Of a DNA stretch of 33,464 nt, positions 13,876 through 21,382 are shown piece after piece. Both the position numbers and the translations under genes were made by a program. Source of the stretch: Mycolicibacterium sp. (GTDB lineage Bacteria; Actinomycetota; Actinomycetes; Mycobacteriales; Mycobacteriaceae); assembly GCF_016462545.1 (NCBI RefSeq), contig NZ_JAEMTA010000057.1, positions 1-33,464 of the forward strand. Direction: 5' to 3'. The notes beneath the pieces were generated by a model. That model was given only the letters and a program-made list of their open reading frames with translations, made no database searches and was not told where the DNA came from. Position 1 is the stretch's first letter, and each line of letters starts with the position of its first letter.

Positions 13876-15483
13876 TCAGCTGCGGTTGTCGATGGGGGTG
13901 AACCGCTCGAGTTGGACGGGAGAGGCGCCCTGATCCAGCGGGATGTCGAGGGCGATGCCGTCGATGACGCGGGTGACGGTGCCGTTCTGGCGGTCGAAGT
14001 TCAGCGTGCCGTGCTGGAAGTTCTGGACGATCCACTGTGGCTCCTGGATCTCGCCGCTGGTGGGGAGGCCCAGGGCGCCACGTTCGAAGCCGAGCTTGCC
14101 CCACGCCTCGTAGATGGATCCGGTGACGGGTTCCGCGCCGCTGTCGGGCGACCAGTACAGGGCTCCCTTGTCGAACGTCACGTACCGCGAGGTGCCGTCG
14201 CCGGGCGTCTCCGGCGTCTGCGGCGCCCCGAGCGGGCTCGCCTCGCCGCCCATCGACGCCCACTTGGTGAAGATCGCGCCGCCGCGCAGCGTATCGGCCA
14301 GGCTCCTGGGCCCGATGGGGGTGTTGAAGTGGGCGGCGGTGTCGCGCAGCAGGGGCATGGCCGCGTACGCGGCGTTACCCGGGCAGTCGGTGTTGCCGAC
14401 GTCGCGGTGGGTGAAGATCGTCGGTAGCGGGACCGCGGTGCCCCTGGCGAACTTCGTGAACGACCCGCCGGCCGACGTGAGCACGACGTTGCCCAGCGGG
14501 TCGACGTGATCGAGGCCGAGCCGCCAGCCGAGAAGCCGACCCGTGGTTCTCAGCTGAATGGGGGTCGGTGGCACGTCGTCGAAGTTGCCGAGCATCGCCA
14601 CGCCCCAGGTGTCGACGTTGAAGCCACCGGTGTGGGCCCCCTCGACGGGCCGGTCCATGCCGCCCGCGCGTCCCTCGAACACCTGGCCGTACTTGTCGAC
14701 GAGCGCGTTGTACGCGATGTCACACCAGCCCAGGGTGCGGGTGTGGTACTCGAAGATCGAGCGGACGATGCCTGCCGAGTCCTCGGGCGTGTAGTCGTTG
14801 CTGCCCGCGGTGTGGTGGACGATTCCGGCGCGAACTCCGCCGTCGTACACGGGTTTTCCGCAGACCTGCGACTCGTCGGCACCCCACTGATTTCGTCCGA
14901 TGATGGCGGGTGGGACGCCGGGTGGCGTAGCGGCCTCCGGTGGCAGCGACGAGATGTCGACGGGTGCCTGCGGCGGGCTGATCAGCACGGCCTTGAGATC
15001 CTGGTTCAGCGGTTGTTCGACGTTGACGGGGACGTATCCGAGGCCCGGTCCGCGAGGCGCGGGAACGACGGCCCGGGCGGGAGCGGCGCGGTTCACGGCG
15101 ATCTGGACGTCGGTGGTGTGACCGACGAAGACGGGTTCGGTACCCCGCACCCCGGCTCCGTCGGGGCCGACGCCCTCGAGGCTCTCCGCCTCATACCAGG
15201 GGCCCCACGAACCGTCCGACTTCTTGGCCCGGACGCGGGCCGACGTGCCGCTGAGGTCGTCGGCGGTGAGGGCCACCATGGCAAAGGGGGTGTCCTGATG
15301 GAGTTCGCGGACGGTCTCGCCGCTGCCGAGGCCGGTGAGTGGCCGCTCGACGATCAGCGGGGTGGTCGCGAGGGGGGCCTGGTCCGGTGCGCTGGGCATG
15401 CCGTACATGGCGAGCGGCAACATCACTGCGGTCGCTGCGACGGCAGAGAAGAGCAGCGACGGCAGTTGACGACGACACGGCAC
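13876..15483 (-). CDS. Secreted N-acetylmuramoyl-L-alanine amidase with LGFP-type repeats (Rv3811-like)
   Basis: 535 residues. Signal peptide (1-about 33): MPCRRQ then a hydrophobic core, no lipobox. A beta-rich N-terminal region (about 40-150) is followed by an amidase_2/PGRP domain (about 190-385) with zinc ligands in IVHHTAGS, FTHRDVG and NTDCPG. The last 140 residues hold LGFP-like repeats (PLGAPQTPE, RGALGLPTSGE) that bind the cell wall. It cleaves the lactyl-Ala bond of peptidoglycan in the periplasm; M. tuberculosis Rv3811 (named Csp or Ami3) is the counterpart. GTG start with TAACAT six bases upstream. Erp lies upstream on the same strand, separated by a long hairpin. Confidence 0.93.
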   Translation of the reverse strand: MPCRRQLPSLLFSAVAATAVMLPLAMYGMPSAPDQAPLATTPLIVERPLTGLGSGETVRELHQDTPFAMVALTADDLSGTSARVRAKKSDGSWGPWYEAESLEGVGPDGAGVRGTEPVFVGHTTDVQIAVNRAAPARAVVPAPRGPGLGYVPVNVEQPLNQDLKAVLISPPQAPVDISSLPPEAATPPGVPPAIIGRNQWGADESQVCGKPVYDGGVRAGIVHHTAGSNDYTPEDSAGIVRSIFEYHTRTLGWCDIAYNALVDKYGQVFEGRAGGMDRPVEGAHTGGFNVDTWGVAMLGNFDDVPPTPIQLRTTGRLLGWRLGLDHVDPLGNVVLTSAGGSFTKFARGTAVPLPTIFTHRDVGNTDCPGNAAYAAMPLLRDTAAHFNTPIGPRSLADTLRGGAIFTKWASMGGEASPLGAPQTPETPGDGTSRYVTFDKGALYWSPDSGAEPVTGSIYEAWGKLGFERGALGLPTSGEIQEPQWIVQNFQHGTLNFDRQNGTVTRVIDGIALDIPLDQGASPVQLERFTPIDNRS

Positions 15484-15489
15484 GGCCCG

Positions 15490-15495
15490 ATGTTA
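15490..15495 (-). promoter_or_regulatory. -10 hexamer for the amidase gene (leaderless)
   Basis: TAACAT on the minus strand ends six bases before the GTG at 15483. It overlaps one of two GTAAC repeats (15496-15492 and 15514-15510, 18 bases apart) that may be a regulator site. Confidence 0.45.
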
Positions 15496-15555
15496 CGTAT
15501 GTGTCAGGTGTTACCAGTGTTTCGACACGGTGTGTTGCGGGTAGTTCTGGCGCGC

Positions 15556-15597
15556 AACGGCACCGCAGAGCCTGGCGATGGCTTCTGCGGTGCCGTT
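15556..15597 (-). terminator. Hairpin between erp and the amidase gene
   Basis: A perfect 14-bp inverted repeat: arms 15556-15569 and 15584-15597, with a 14-base loop. It lies 12 bases after the erp stop and before the amidase promoter. There is no U-tract on the minus strand, as is common in mycobacteria; on the plus strand it is followed by a short TTTCG. Confidence 0.65.
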
Positions 15598-15609
15598 TCG
15601 TCGGAAGTT

Positions 15610-16551
15610 CTAAGCGCCGGGAACCGCTGCCGCGGCAGCCGGAGCAGCCGCTGCCGCCGCGGGTACGGCCTGCTGGATCGCCCCTGTGATCATCGGCATG
15701 ACCATGCCCTTGAGCAGGTCGATCGCCTGGCCGGCACCGAGGGTCTGGGCGGCGCTACTCAGGTCGCCGAGCAAACCTCCACTGCCGCTGGACGCCGCGG
15801 GCGCCCCGAGGCCGAGCGAGGGGTCGCCACCGAGGATCGGGTAGGTGCCCGACGTCGGGTCCAAACCGATGGGATCGGCGATCGGGATCTCACCCGCGCC
15901 GGGCACGCCCAGGCCGAGGCCGGTGTTGGCCGCGGGCGTCGTCAGTCCCGGCAGCGCACCGGTGGGGCTGGTGAGCGCAGGATTGGTGAGCGCTGGGTTG
16001 GTCAGGCCTGCGCCCCCGAGGGCGGGCGTCGTGAGTCCGGGGGTGGTCAGGCCCGGCGTCGTGAGTCCCGGCGTCGTCAGGCCGGGGGTGGTCAGGCCGG
16101 GCGTGGTGAGGCCGGGCGTGGTCAGGCCAGGCGTCGTGAGGCCGGGCGTGGTGAGGCCGGGCGTCGTGAGACCAGGGGTGGTGAGACCAGGGGCGGTGAG
16201 GCCAGGGGTGGTGAGGCCGGGCGCGGTCAGGCCGGGGGCCGTCAGCCCGGTACTGGCCAGGCCAGGGGTGGTCAACGTCGTCGCCGAGGGCGCGCCGGAT
16301 CCCGTCAGGAGTCCGGTGGGCAGCGGCGGCAGGTTGACGCCGAACTGCGAGAGGCCCTGGGACAGCGCCCCGAGCAACTCGTTGGGCAGATCGGTGACGA
16401 GAGCGGCCTGGACGAACTCGCGGTGCTGCGGCGCTGCGTCATTGGTGGTGGACAGGTCCGATAGCGCGACTACTGCAACTGGACTTGCGACGGCCAGGGC
16501 GGCGACTGCGCTCATGGCTGTCGAGAGCTTGCGTCGACGACGGTTAGGCAC
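15610..16551 (-). CDS. erp: Exported repetitive protein Erp (PirG)
   Basis: 313 residues. A signal peptide (1-about 30, MPNRRRRKLSTAMSAVAALAVASPVAV) is followed by a unique N-domain to about residue 90, a central run of about fifteen five-residue PGLTT/PGLTA units, degenerate copies such as NPALT, and an Ala-rich hydrophobic C-terminus (ITGAIQQAVPAAAAA) likely to anchor the protein. Erp is a surface-exposed or wall-associated virulence and growth factor in M. tuberculosis (Rv3810, 284 aa); its biochemical activity is unknown. GTG start with ribosome binding site GAGGAG six bases upstream. It is divergent from glf, and the intergenic region (16552-16744) holds promoters for both; TACCAT (16608-16603, minus strand) is a possible -10 for erp. 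Confidence 0.93.
   Translation of the reverse strand: MPNRRRRKLSTAMSAVAALAVASPVAVVALSDLSTTNDAAPQHREFVQAALVTDLPNELLGALSQGLSQFGVNLPPLPTGLLTGSGAPSATTLTTPGLASTGLTAPGLTAPGLTTPGLTAPGLTTPGLTTPGLTTPGLTTPGLTTPGLTTPGLTTPGLTTPGLTTPGLTTPGLTTPALGGAGLTNPALTNPALTSPTGALPGLTTPAANTGLGLGVPGAGEIPIADPIGLDPTSGTYPILGGDPSLGLGAPAASSGSGGLLGDLSSAAQTLGAGQAIDLLKGMVMPMITGAIQQAVPAAAAAAPAAAAAVPGA
16026..16275 (-). repeat. Tandem 15-bp repeats encoding PGLTT/PGLTA units of Erp
   Basis: About fifteen consecutive 15-base units, four per 60 bases, mostly a GC-rich core plus GTGAG/GTCAG. Copies differ at third positions, so the array is old enough to have diverged silently. Copy number of this block is known to vary between mycobacterial species. 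Confidence 0.85.
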
Positions 16552-16730
16552 GGAAGTCTCCTCGTGATTCTGTGTCTGCGTAATGCGGTGACTACGCGTT
16601 CGATGGTACGGCTGAGACTGGTGATGCCAGAGTGGCTCCGGATGTTGATGCGGAATCGTGAGCGAATTGCGACCTGCGATGCAGGAGCGACCAGCCGAGC
16701 GCGCATTGGGGCTGCGACGTCGGCGTCGGA

Positions 16731-16736
16731 TACCCT
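16731..16736 (+). promoter_or_regulatory. -10 hexamer for the glf operon
   Basis: TACCCT fits TANNNT and ends eight bases before the ATG at 16745; there is no ribosome binding site. The position supports the ATG at 16745 over the upstream in-frame ATG at 16658, which lies before this promoter. Confidence 0.45.
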
Positions 16737-16744
16737 TGCTGCCG

Positions 16745-17989
16745 ATGATCTCCGCTGATCCCCAGGTCGCTTCGCTCCTGCCCGCCGAATCCGCCTACGA
16801 CCTCATAGTCGTCGGCTCCGGATTCTTCGGCCTGACGATCGCCGAGCGTGCGGCCACGCAGCTGGACAAGCGCGTTCTCGTGATCGAGCGCAGGCCTCAC
16901 CTCGGCGGTAACGCCTATTCCGAACCCGAGCCCGAAACCGGTATCGAGATCCACAAGTACGGCGCCCACCTCTTCCACACGTCCAATCAACGGGTGTGGG
17001 ACTACGTCAGGCAGTTCACCGAGTTCACGGGATATCAGCACCGTGTGTTCGCGATGCACGACGGGCAGTCCTATCAGTTCCCGATGGGCCTGGGCCTGGT
17101 GTCACAGTTCTTCGGCAGGTACTTCACGCCGGACGAGGCCCGCGCGCTGATCGCCGAGCAGGCTGCCGAGTTCGACAGCAAGGACGCGCAGAACTTCGAG
17201 GAGAAGGCGATCAGCCTGATCGGGCGCCCGCTCTACGAGGCGTTCGTCAAGCACTACACGGCCAAGCAGTGGGAGACCGATCCGACGAACCTGCCGGCAA
17301 GCAACATCACCCGGCTGCCCGTGCGGTACACGTTCGACAACCGCTACTTCAACGACACCTACGAGGGCTTGCCGGTCGACGGCTACACCGCCTGGCTGCA
17401 GAACATGGCCGCCGACGACCGCATCGAGGTGCGGCTGGACACCGACTGGTTCGACGTCCGTGACGAGTTGCGGGCGGCCAGCCCCGATGCGCCGGTCGTC
17501 TATACGGGCCCCCTGGACCGCTACTTCGACTTCTCGGCGGGCCGACTCGGTTGGCGCACACTCGACTTCGAGACCGAAGTTCTCGCGACGGGTGACTTCC
17601 AAGGCACACCCGTCATGAACTACAACGACGCCGACGTGCCGTACACCCGCATCCACGAGTTCCGGCACTTCCACCCCGAGCGGGCCTACCCGACCGACAA
17701 GACCGTCATCATGCGTGAATACGGTCGCTTCGCCAAGGACGACGACGAGCCCTACTACCCCATCAACACTCCCGAGGACCGCGCGACGCTCGCCGCTTAC
17801 CGCGAGCTGGCCGAGGCCGAGGCCGCGTCGGCGAAGGTGCTGTTCGGCGGCAGGCTCGGCACCTACCAATACCTCGACATGCACATGGCGATCGCCAGTG
17901 CGCTGAACATGTTCGACAACACGCTGGCGCCGCACCTGCGCGACGGTGCGCCGCTCGGCGAACAAGACACAGGAAGCAGCTCAGCATGA
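16745..17989 (+). CDS. glf: UDP-galactopyranose mutase
   Basis: 414 residues; FAD-dependent conversion of UDP-galactopyranose to UDP-galactofuranose, the donor for galactan. The N-terminal Rossmann motif VVGSGFFGLTIAER (about 18-31) binds FAD. Further family signatures are RRPHLGGNAYSE, KYGAHLFHTSN, the GRPLYEAFVKHYTAKQW stretch and the C-terminal GRLGTYQYLDMHMAIASAL. Reading is close to the M. tuberculosis protein (399 aa). The ATG at 16745 is used because an upstream ATG (16658) adds an Arg-rich tail and precedes the -10. The stop overlaps glfT2 by 4 nt. Confidence 0.97.
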   Translation: MISADPQVASLLPAESAYDLIVVGSGFFGLTIAERAATQLDKRVLVIERRPHLGGNAYSEPEPETGIEIHKYGAHLFHTSNQRVWDYVRQFTEFTGYQHRVFAMHDGQSYQFPMGLGLVSQFFGRYFTPDEARALIAEQAAEFDSKDAQNFEEKAISLIGRPLYEAFVKHYTAKQWETDPTNLPASNITRLPVRYTFDNRYFNDTYEGLPVDGYTAWLQNMAADDRIEVRLDTDWFDVRDELRAASPDAPVVYTGPLDRYFDFSAGRLGWRTLDFETEVLATGDFQGTPVMNYNDADVPYTRIHEFRHFHPERAYPTDKTVIMREYGRFAKDDDEPYYPINTPEDRATLAAYRELAEAEAASAKVLFGGRLGTYQYLDMHMAIASALNMFDNTLAPHLRDGAPLGEQDTGSSSA

Positions 17990-19935
17990 GTGACACTCCC
18001 GCGGGCGCGCTCGACGCCAACCAAGACCGAGCGGTCAGCCTGCTGTCCCGCGTGATCCTCCCGCGACCGGGTGAGCCGCTGGACGTCCGATCCCTCTACC
18101 TCGCGGAATCGAGCACCAACGCCAGGCGTGCGCACGCGCCGAGCCGAACCACGCTGGAGATCGGGACCGAGTCGGAGGTCTCGTTCGCCACCTACTTCAA
18201 CGCCTTCCCCGCCAGCTACTGGCGGCGATGGTCGATTCTGGAGTCGGTGGTGCTGCGCGTCGAACTGACCGGCAGCGCGCGTGTCGACGTCTACCGCTCC
18301 AAGTCCACTGGTGCCCGCATCACGGTCGCGGGCAGCCAGGTGTCGAGCCAGGACACGGACACGCCTGCGGTCGTCGAGTTCGAGGTCGGCCTCGACCCGT
18401 TCGAGGACGGCGGCTGGATCTGGTTCGACGTCAACACCGACACCAAGGTCACGTTGCACAGCGCGGGTTGGTACGCGCCGATCCCCGCCCCGGGCCGGGC
18501 CAACGTGGCCATCGGCATCCCGACGTTCAACCGACCGGCGGACTGCGTCAATGCCCTGGCCGCGCTCACGTCGGATCCGTTGGTCGACGCGGTCATCACC
18601 GCGGTCATCGTGCCCGACCAGGGCACCAACAAGGCGCGAGATCATCCCGACTTCCCGGCGGCGGCAGCGGCGCTGGGCAATCGGCTGGCCGTTCACGACC
18701 AGCCCAACCTCGGCGGGTCCGGCGGCTACAGCCGGGTGATGTACGAGGCGCTGAAGAACACCGACTGCGAGCAGATCCTCTACATGGACGACGACATCCG
18801 CATCGAGCCCGACTCGATCCTGCGGGCGCTGGCGTTCAACCGATTCGCGAAGTCGCCCGTGCTGATCGGCGGCCAGATGCTCAACCTGCAGGAGCCCTCG
18901 CACCTGCACGTGATGGGCGAGATGGTCGACCAGACGAACTTCATGTGGACCAACGCGATCAATACGGAGTACGACCACAACTTCGCCAAGTACCCGCTGA
19001 ACGACGAGGAGGAGCTGCGCAGCCGTCTCCTGCACCGCCGTATCGACGTCGACTTCAACGGCTGGTGGACGTGCATGATCCCGCGCGCCGTCGCCGAAGA
19101 ACTCGGCCAGCCGTTGCCGCTGTTCATCAAGTGGGATGACTGCGAATACGGGCTGCGCGCGGGTGAGCACGGCTATCCGACGGTCACGCTGCCCGGCACC
19201 GCGATCTGGCACATGGCGTGGAGCGACAAGGATGACGCGATCGACTGGCAGGCGTACTTCCACCTCCGCAACAGGCTGGTCGTGGCGGCCATGCACTGGG
19301 ACGGCAGCATCACGGGCCTGGTGGCCAGCCATCTGAAGGCGACGATCAAACACCTTCTCTGCCTTGAGTATTCGACGGTCGCGATCCAGAACAAGGCCAT
19401 GGACGACTTCCTGGCAGGCCCCGAACACATCTTCTCCATCCTGGAATCGGCACTGCCCGAGGTGCGACGCATGCGCCAGGCCTACCCGGACGCGGTGGTG
19501 TTGCCCAGTGCCACCGCGCTGCCGACACCGTCGGACAAGCGCTGGCGCAAGAAGATTCAAATCCCCGTGAAGCCACTGTCGATCTCATACCGACTGGCCC
19601 GCGGCGTCGTCCACCAACTGACGGCGCACGATCCGCAACACCACGTCCGCCCGCAGATCAACGTCGCCACCCAGGACGCGCGGTGGTTCTCGCTGTCCAG
19701 GGTCGACGGCGTCACGGTGACGACGGCCGACGGTCGCGGCGTCGTCTTCCGCCAGCGTGACCGAGCCAAGATGTTCGATCTGCTCCGTGAATCGCTGAAG
19801 CGTCAGGCACTGCTGATCCGCAAGTTCAACCGAATGCGGCGCGTGTACCGCGACGCCTTGCCCGTGCTGGCCAGCACGCAGAAGTGGGAGACGGTGTTGC
19901 CCACGTCGACGCCTCCGGCAGAAGTATCCCGGTGA
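17986..19935 (+). CDS. glfT2: Bifunctional galactofuranosyltransferase GlfT2
   Basis: 649 residues; polymerises alternating beta-1,5 and beta-1,6 galactofuranose on the decaprenyl-linked acceptor at the inner membrane face. An N-terminal beta-sandwich domain (about 1-160) precedes a GT-A domain with nucleotide-binding IGIPTFNRP, the metal-binding DDD at 268-270 (MDDDIRIEPDS), the WTNAINTEYDHN segment, and the catalytic-base region FIKWDDCEYGLR. A C-terminal helical domain (about 480-649) has many basic residues. Length and order match the M. tuberculosis enzyme (637 aa). ATGA overlap with glf upstream and GTGA overlap with the PAP2 gene downstream. Confidence 0.97.
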   Translation: MSDTPAGALDANQDRAVSLLSRVILPRPGEPLDVRSLYLAESSTNARRAHAPSRTTLEIGTESEVSFATYFNAFPASYWRRWSILESVVLRVELTGSARVDVYRSKSTGARITVAGSQVSSQDTDTPAVVEFEVGLDPFEDGGWIWFDVNTDTKVTLHSAGWYAPIPAPGRANVAIGIPTFNRPADCVNALAALTSDPLVDAVITAVIVPDQGTNKARDHPDFPAAAAALGNRLAVHDQPNLGGSGGYSRVMYEALKNTDCEQILYMDDDIRIEPDSILRALAFNRFAKSPVLIGGQMLNLQEPSHLHVMGEMVDQTNFMWTNAINTEYDHNFAKYPLNDEEELRSRLLHRRIDVDFNGWWTCMIPRAVAEELGQPLPLFIKWDDCEYGLRAGEHGYPTVTLPGTAIWHMAWSDKDDAIDWQAYFHLRNRLVVAAMHWDGSITGLVASHLKATIKHLLCLEYSTVAIQNKAMDDFLAGPEHIFSILESALPEVRRMRQAYPDAVVLPSATALPTPSDKRWRKKIQIPVKPLSISYRLARGVVHQLTAHDPQHHVRPQINVATQDARWFSLSRVDGVTVTTADGRGVVFRQRDRAKMFDLLRESLKRQALLIRKFNRMRRVYRDALPVLASTQKWETVLPTSTPPAEVSR

Positions 19936-20471
19936 CCGAGACCCTGCGGGGCGAGGATGCGGCGCTGGTCGCCGTGCAGTCAACCCTCGCCGGGCGCCCG
20001 GGCGTACTCCCGGGCGCGCGTGCGCTGTCACACTTCGGCGAGCACAGTGCCGGCTGGGTGGGAGTGTCCCTTCTTGGCGCGCTGGTGCAGCCGCAACGGC
20101 GCCGGGTCTGGCTGACCGCCGGAATCGGTGCGTTCGCCGCCCATGCCAGTGCGGTCGTCATCAAACGCGTCGTGAAGCGGGAGCGCCCGCACCACCCGTC
20201 CATCGCGGTGAACGTCTCCACGCCGAGCCGGCTGAGCTTCCCCTCGGCGCATGCAACGTCCACCACCGCCGCGTCGATCTTGTTGGCCCGTGCGACGGGA
20301 CTTCCCCTGCCGTGGATCCTGGTGCCGCCGATGGCATTGTCCCGCTTGGTGCTTGGTGTGCACTATCCGACGGATGTGCTCGCGGGAGTGGCAGTCGGCG
20401 CAGTCGTGGCCAAGACGGTCGACGCGATCGGCGACCGGGCCGACCGCAAGGAGAAGGGTGGACCCGCATGA
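19932..20471 (+). CDS. PAP2-family phosphatase of the arabinan precursor pathway (Rv3807c-like)
   Basis: 179 residues with several membrane segments. The PAP2 signature is complete: KRVVKRERP (K-x6-RP), FPSAHATS (PSxH; Ala replaces the usual Gly) and SRLVLGVHYPTD (SR-x5-H-x3-D). The family hydrolyses lipid-linked phosphates. In M. tuberculosis the equivalent lies between glfT2 and ubiA and is proposed to dephosphorylate the decaprenyl-phosphoryl-phosphoribose made by UbiA. The GTG at 19932 overlaps the glfT2 stop (GTGA); a longer frame from 19884 overlaps glfT2 and is less likely. It overlaps ubiA by 4 nt. Confidence 0.92.
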   Translation: MTETLRGEDAALVAVQSTLAGRPGVLPGARALSHFGEHSAGWVGVSLLGALVQPQRRRVWLTAGIGAFAAHASAVVIKRVVKRERPHHPSIAVNVSTPSRLSFPSAHATSTTAASILLARATGLPLPWILVPPMALSRLVLGVHYPTDVLAGVAVGAVVAKTVDAIGDRADRKEKGGPA

Positions 20472-21382
20472 GTGAGGAAGCGCCCCCCGTGGCGGGACCG
20501 CCCAAGAACCTCGTCACCGGCGTCGTCAAGGCGATCCGACCGCGTCAGTGGGTGAAGAACCTCCTCGTGCTCGCGGCCCCGGTGGCGGCGTTGGGGCGCG
20601 ACGTCCGGTTCGACTTCCACGACGGCATCAACGTCCTCATCGCATTCGTGACATTCAGCCTCGCGGCGTCGTGCGTGTACCTGATCAACGACGCCCGCGA
20701 CGTCGAGGCGGATCGGGCCCACCCCACCAAGCGCTTCCGGCCCATCGCCGCGGGCGTGGTCCCCGTGACACTGGCGTACGGCCTCGCGGTGGCGCTGGGC
20801 GCCGGGTCGCTGGGGCTGGCGTGGTACGTCACGCCGAACCTGGCCTTGGTGATGGCGATCTACATCGCGGTGCAGATGGCCTACTGCTTCGGCCTCAAGC
20901 ACCAGGCGGTGCTCGACATCTGCATCGTCTCGTCGGGCTTCCTCATCCGCGCGATCGCAGGCGGCGTCGCCGCGAACATCCCACTGTCGCAATGGTTCCT
21001 GCTCGTCATGGCCTTCGGGTCACTGTTCATGGCGGCGGGCAAGCGCTACGCCGAACTGCAGCTCGCCGAGCGCACCGGCGCGAAGATCCGCAAGTCACTT
21101 GAGAGCTATACCAGTACCTACCTGCGCTTCGTCTGGACGCTGTCGGCCACCGCCGTCGTGCTCTGCTACGGACTGTGGGCGTTCGAGCGTGACCGCACGG
21201 CGGGCGGTTCGCTGTACGCGGTGTCGATGGTCCCGTTCACGATCGCGATCCTGCGTTATGCGGTCGACGTCGACGGGGGAATCGCAGGAGAACCGGAGGA
21301 CATCGCACTGCGCGACCGGGTGCTGCAGTTGCTCGCCGTGGCGTGGATCGGAAGCGTCTGTGCAGCGGCCTACTTCAGCTGA
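20468..21382 (+). CDS. ubiA: Decaprenyl-phosphate phosphoribosyltransferase UbiA
   Basis: 304 residues, about nine membrane helices. The first Asp-rich motif LINDARDVEAD (N74, D75, D78, D82) binds Mg-pyrophosphate; a second acidic motif occurs near the C-terminus (YAVDVDGGIAGEPEDI). It joins 5-phosphoribosyl pyrophosphate and decaprenyl phosphate, the first step to decaprenyl-phosphoryl-arabinose, the only arabinose donor for the wall. Length matches M. tuberculosis Rv3806c (302 aa). ATGA overlap with the PAP2 gene. Confidence 0.95.
   Translation: MSEEAPPVAGPPKNLVTGVVKAIRPRQWVKNLLVLAAPVAALGRDVRFDFHDGINVLIAFVTFSLAASCVYLINDARDVEADRAHPTKRFRPIAAGVVPVTLAYGLAVALGAGSLGLAWYVTPNLALVMAIYIAVQMAYCFGLKHQAVLDICIVSSGFLIRAIAGGVAANIPLSQWFLLVMAFGSLFMAAGKRYAELQLAERTGAKIRKSLESYTSTYLRFVWTLSATAVVLCYGLWAFERDRTAGGSLYAVSMVPFTIAILRYAVDVDGGIAGEPEDIALRDRVLQLLAVAWIGSVCAAAYFS

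Noticed and set aside
16026..16275. CRISPR-like or satellite array
   Set aside because: Repeats are in frame, 15 bp without spacers, and code for the known Erp PGLTT units.
14506..16464. 652-residue plus-strand open frame opposite the amidase and Erp
   Set aside because: Composition follows the antisense of the PGLTT repeats (Arg/Gly-rich periodicity); the minus-strand products have signal peptides and known motifs.
17863..19560. 565-residue minus-strand open frame opposite glf/glfT2
   Set aside because: Antisense of well-conserved GlfT2; no start signals.
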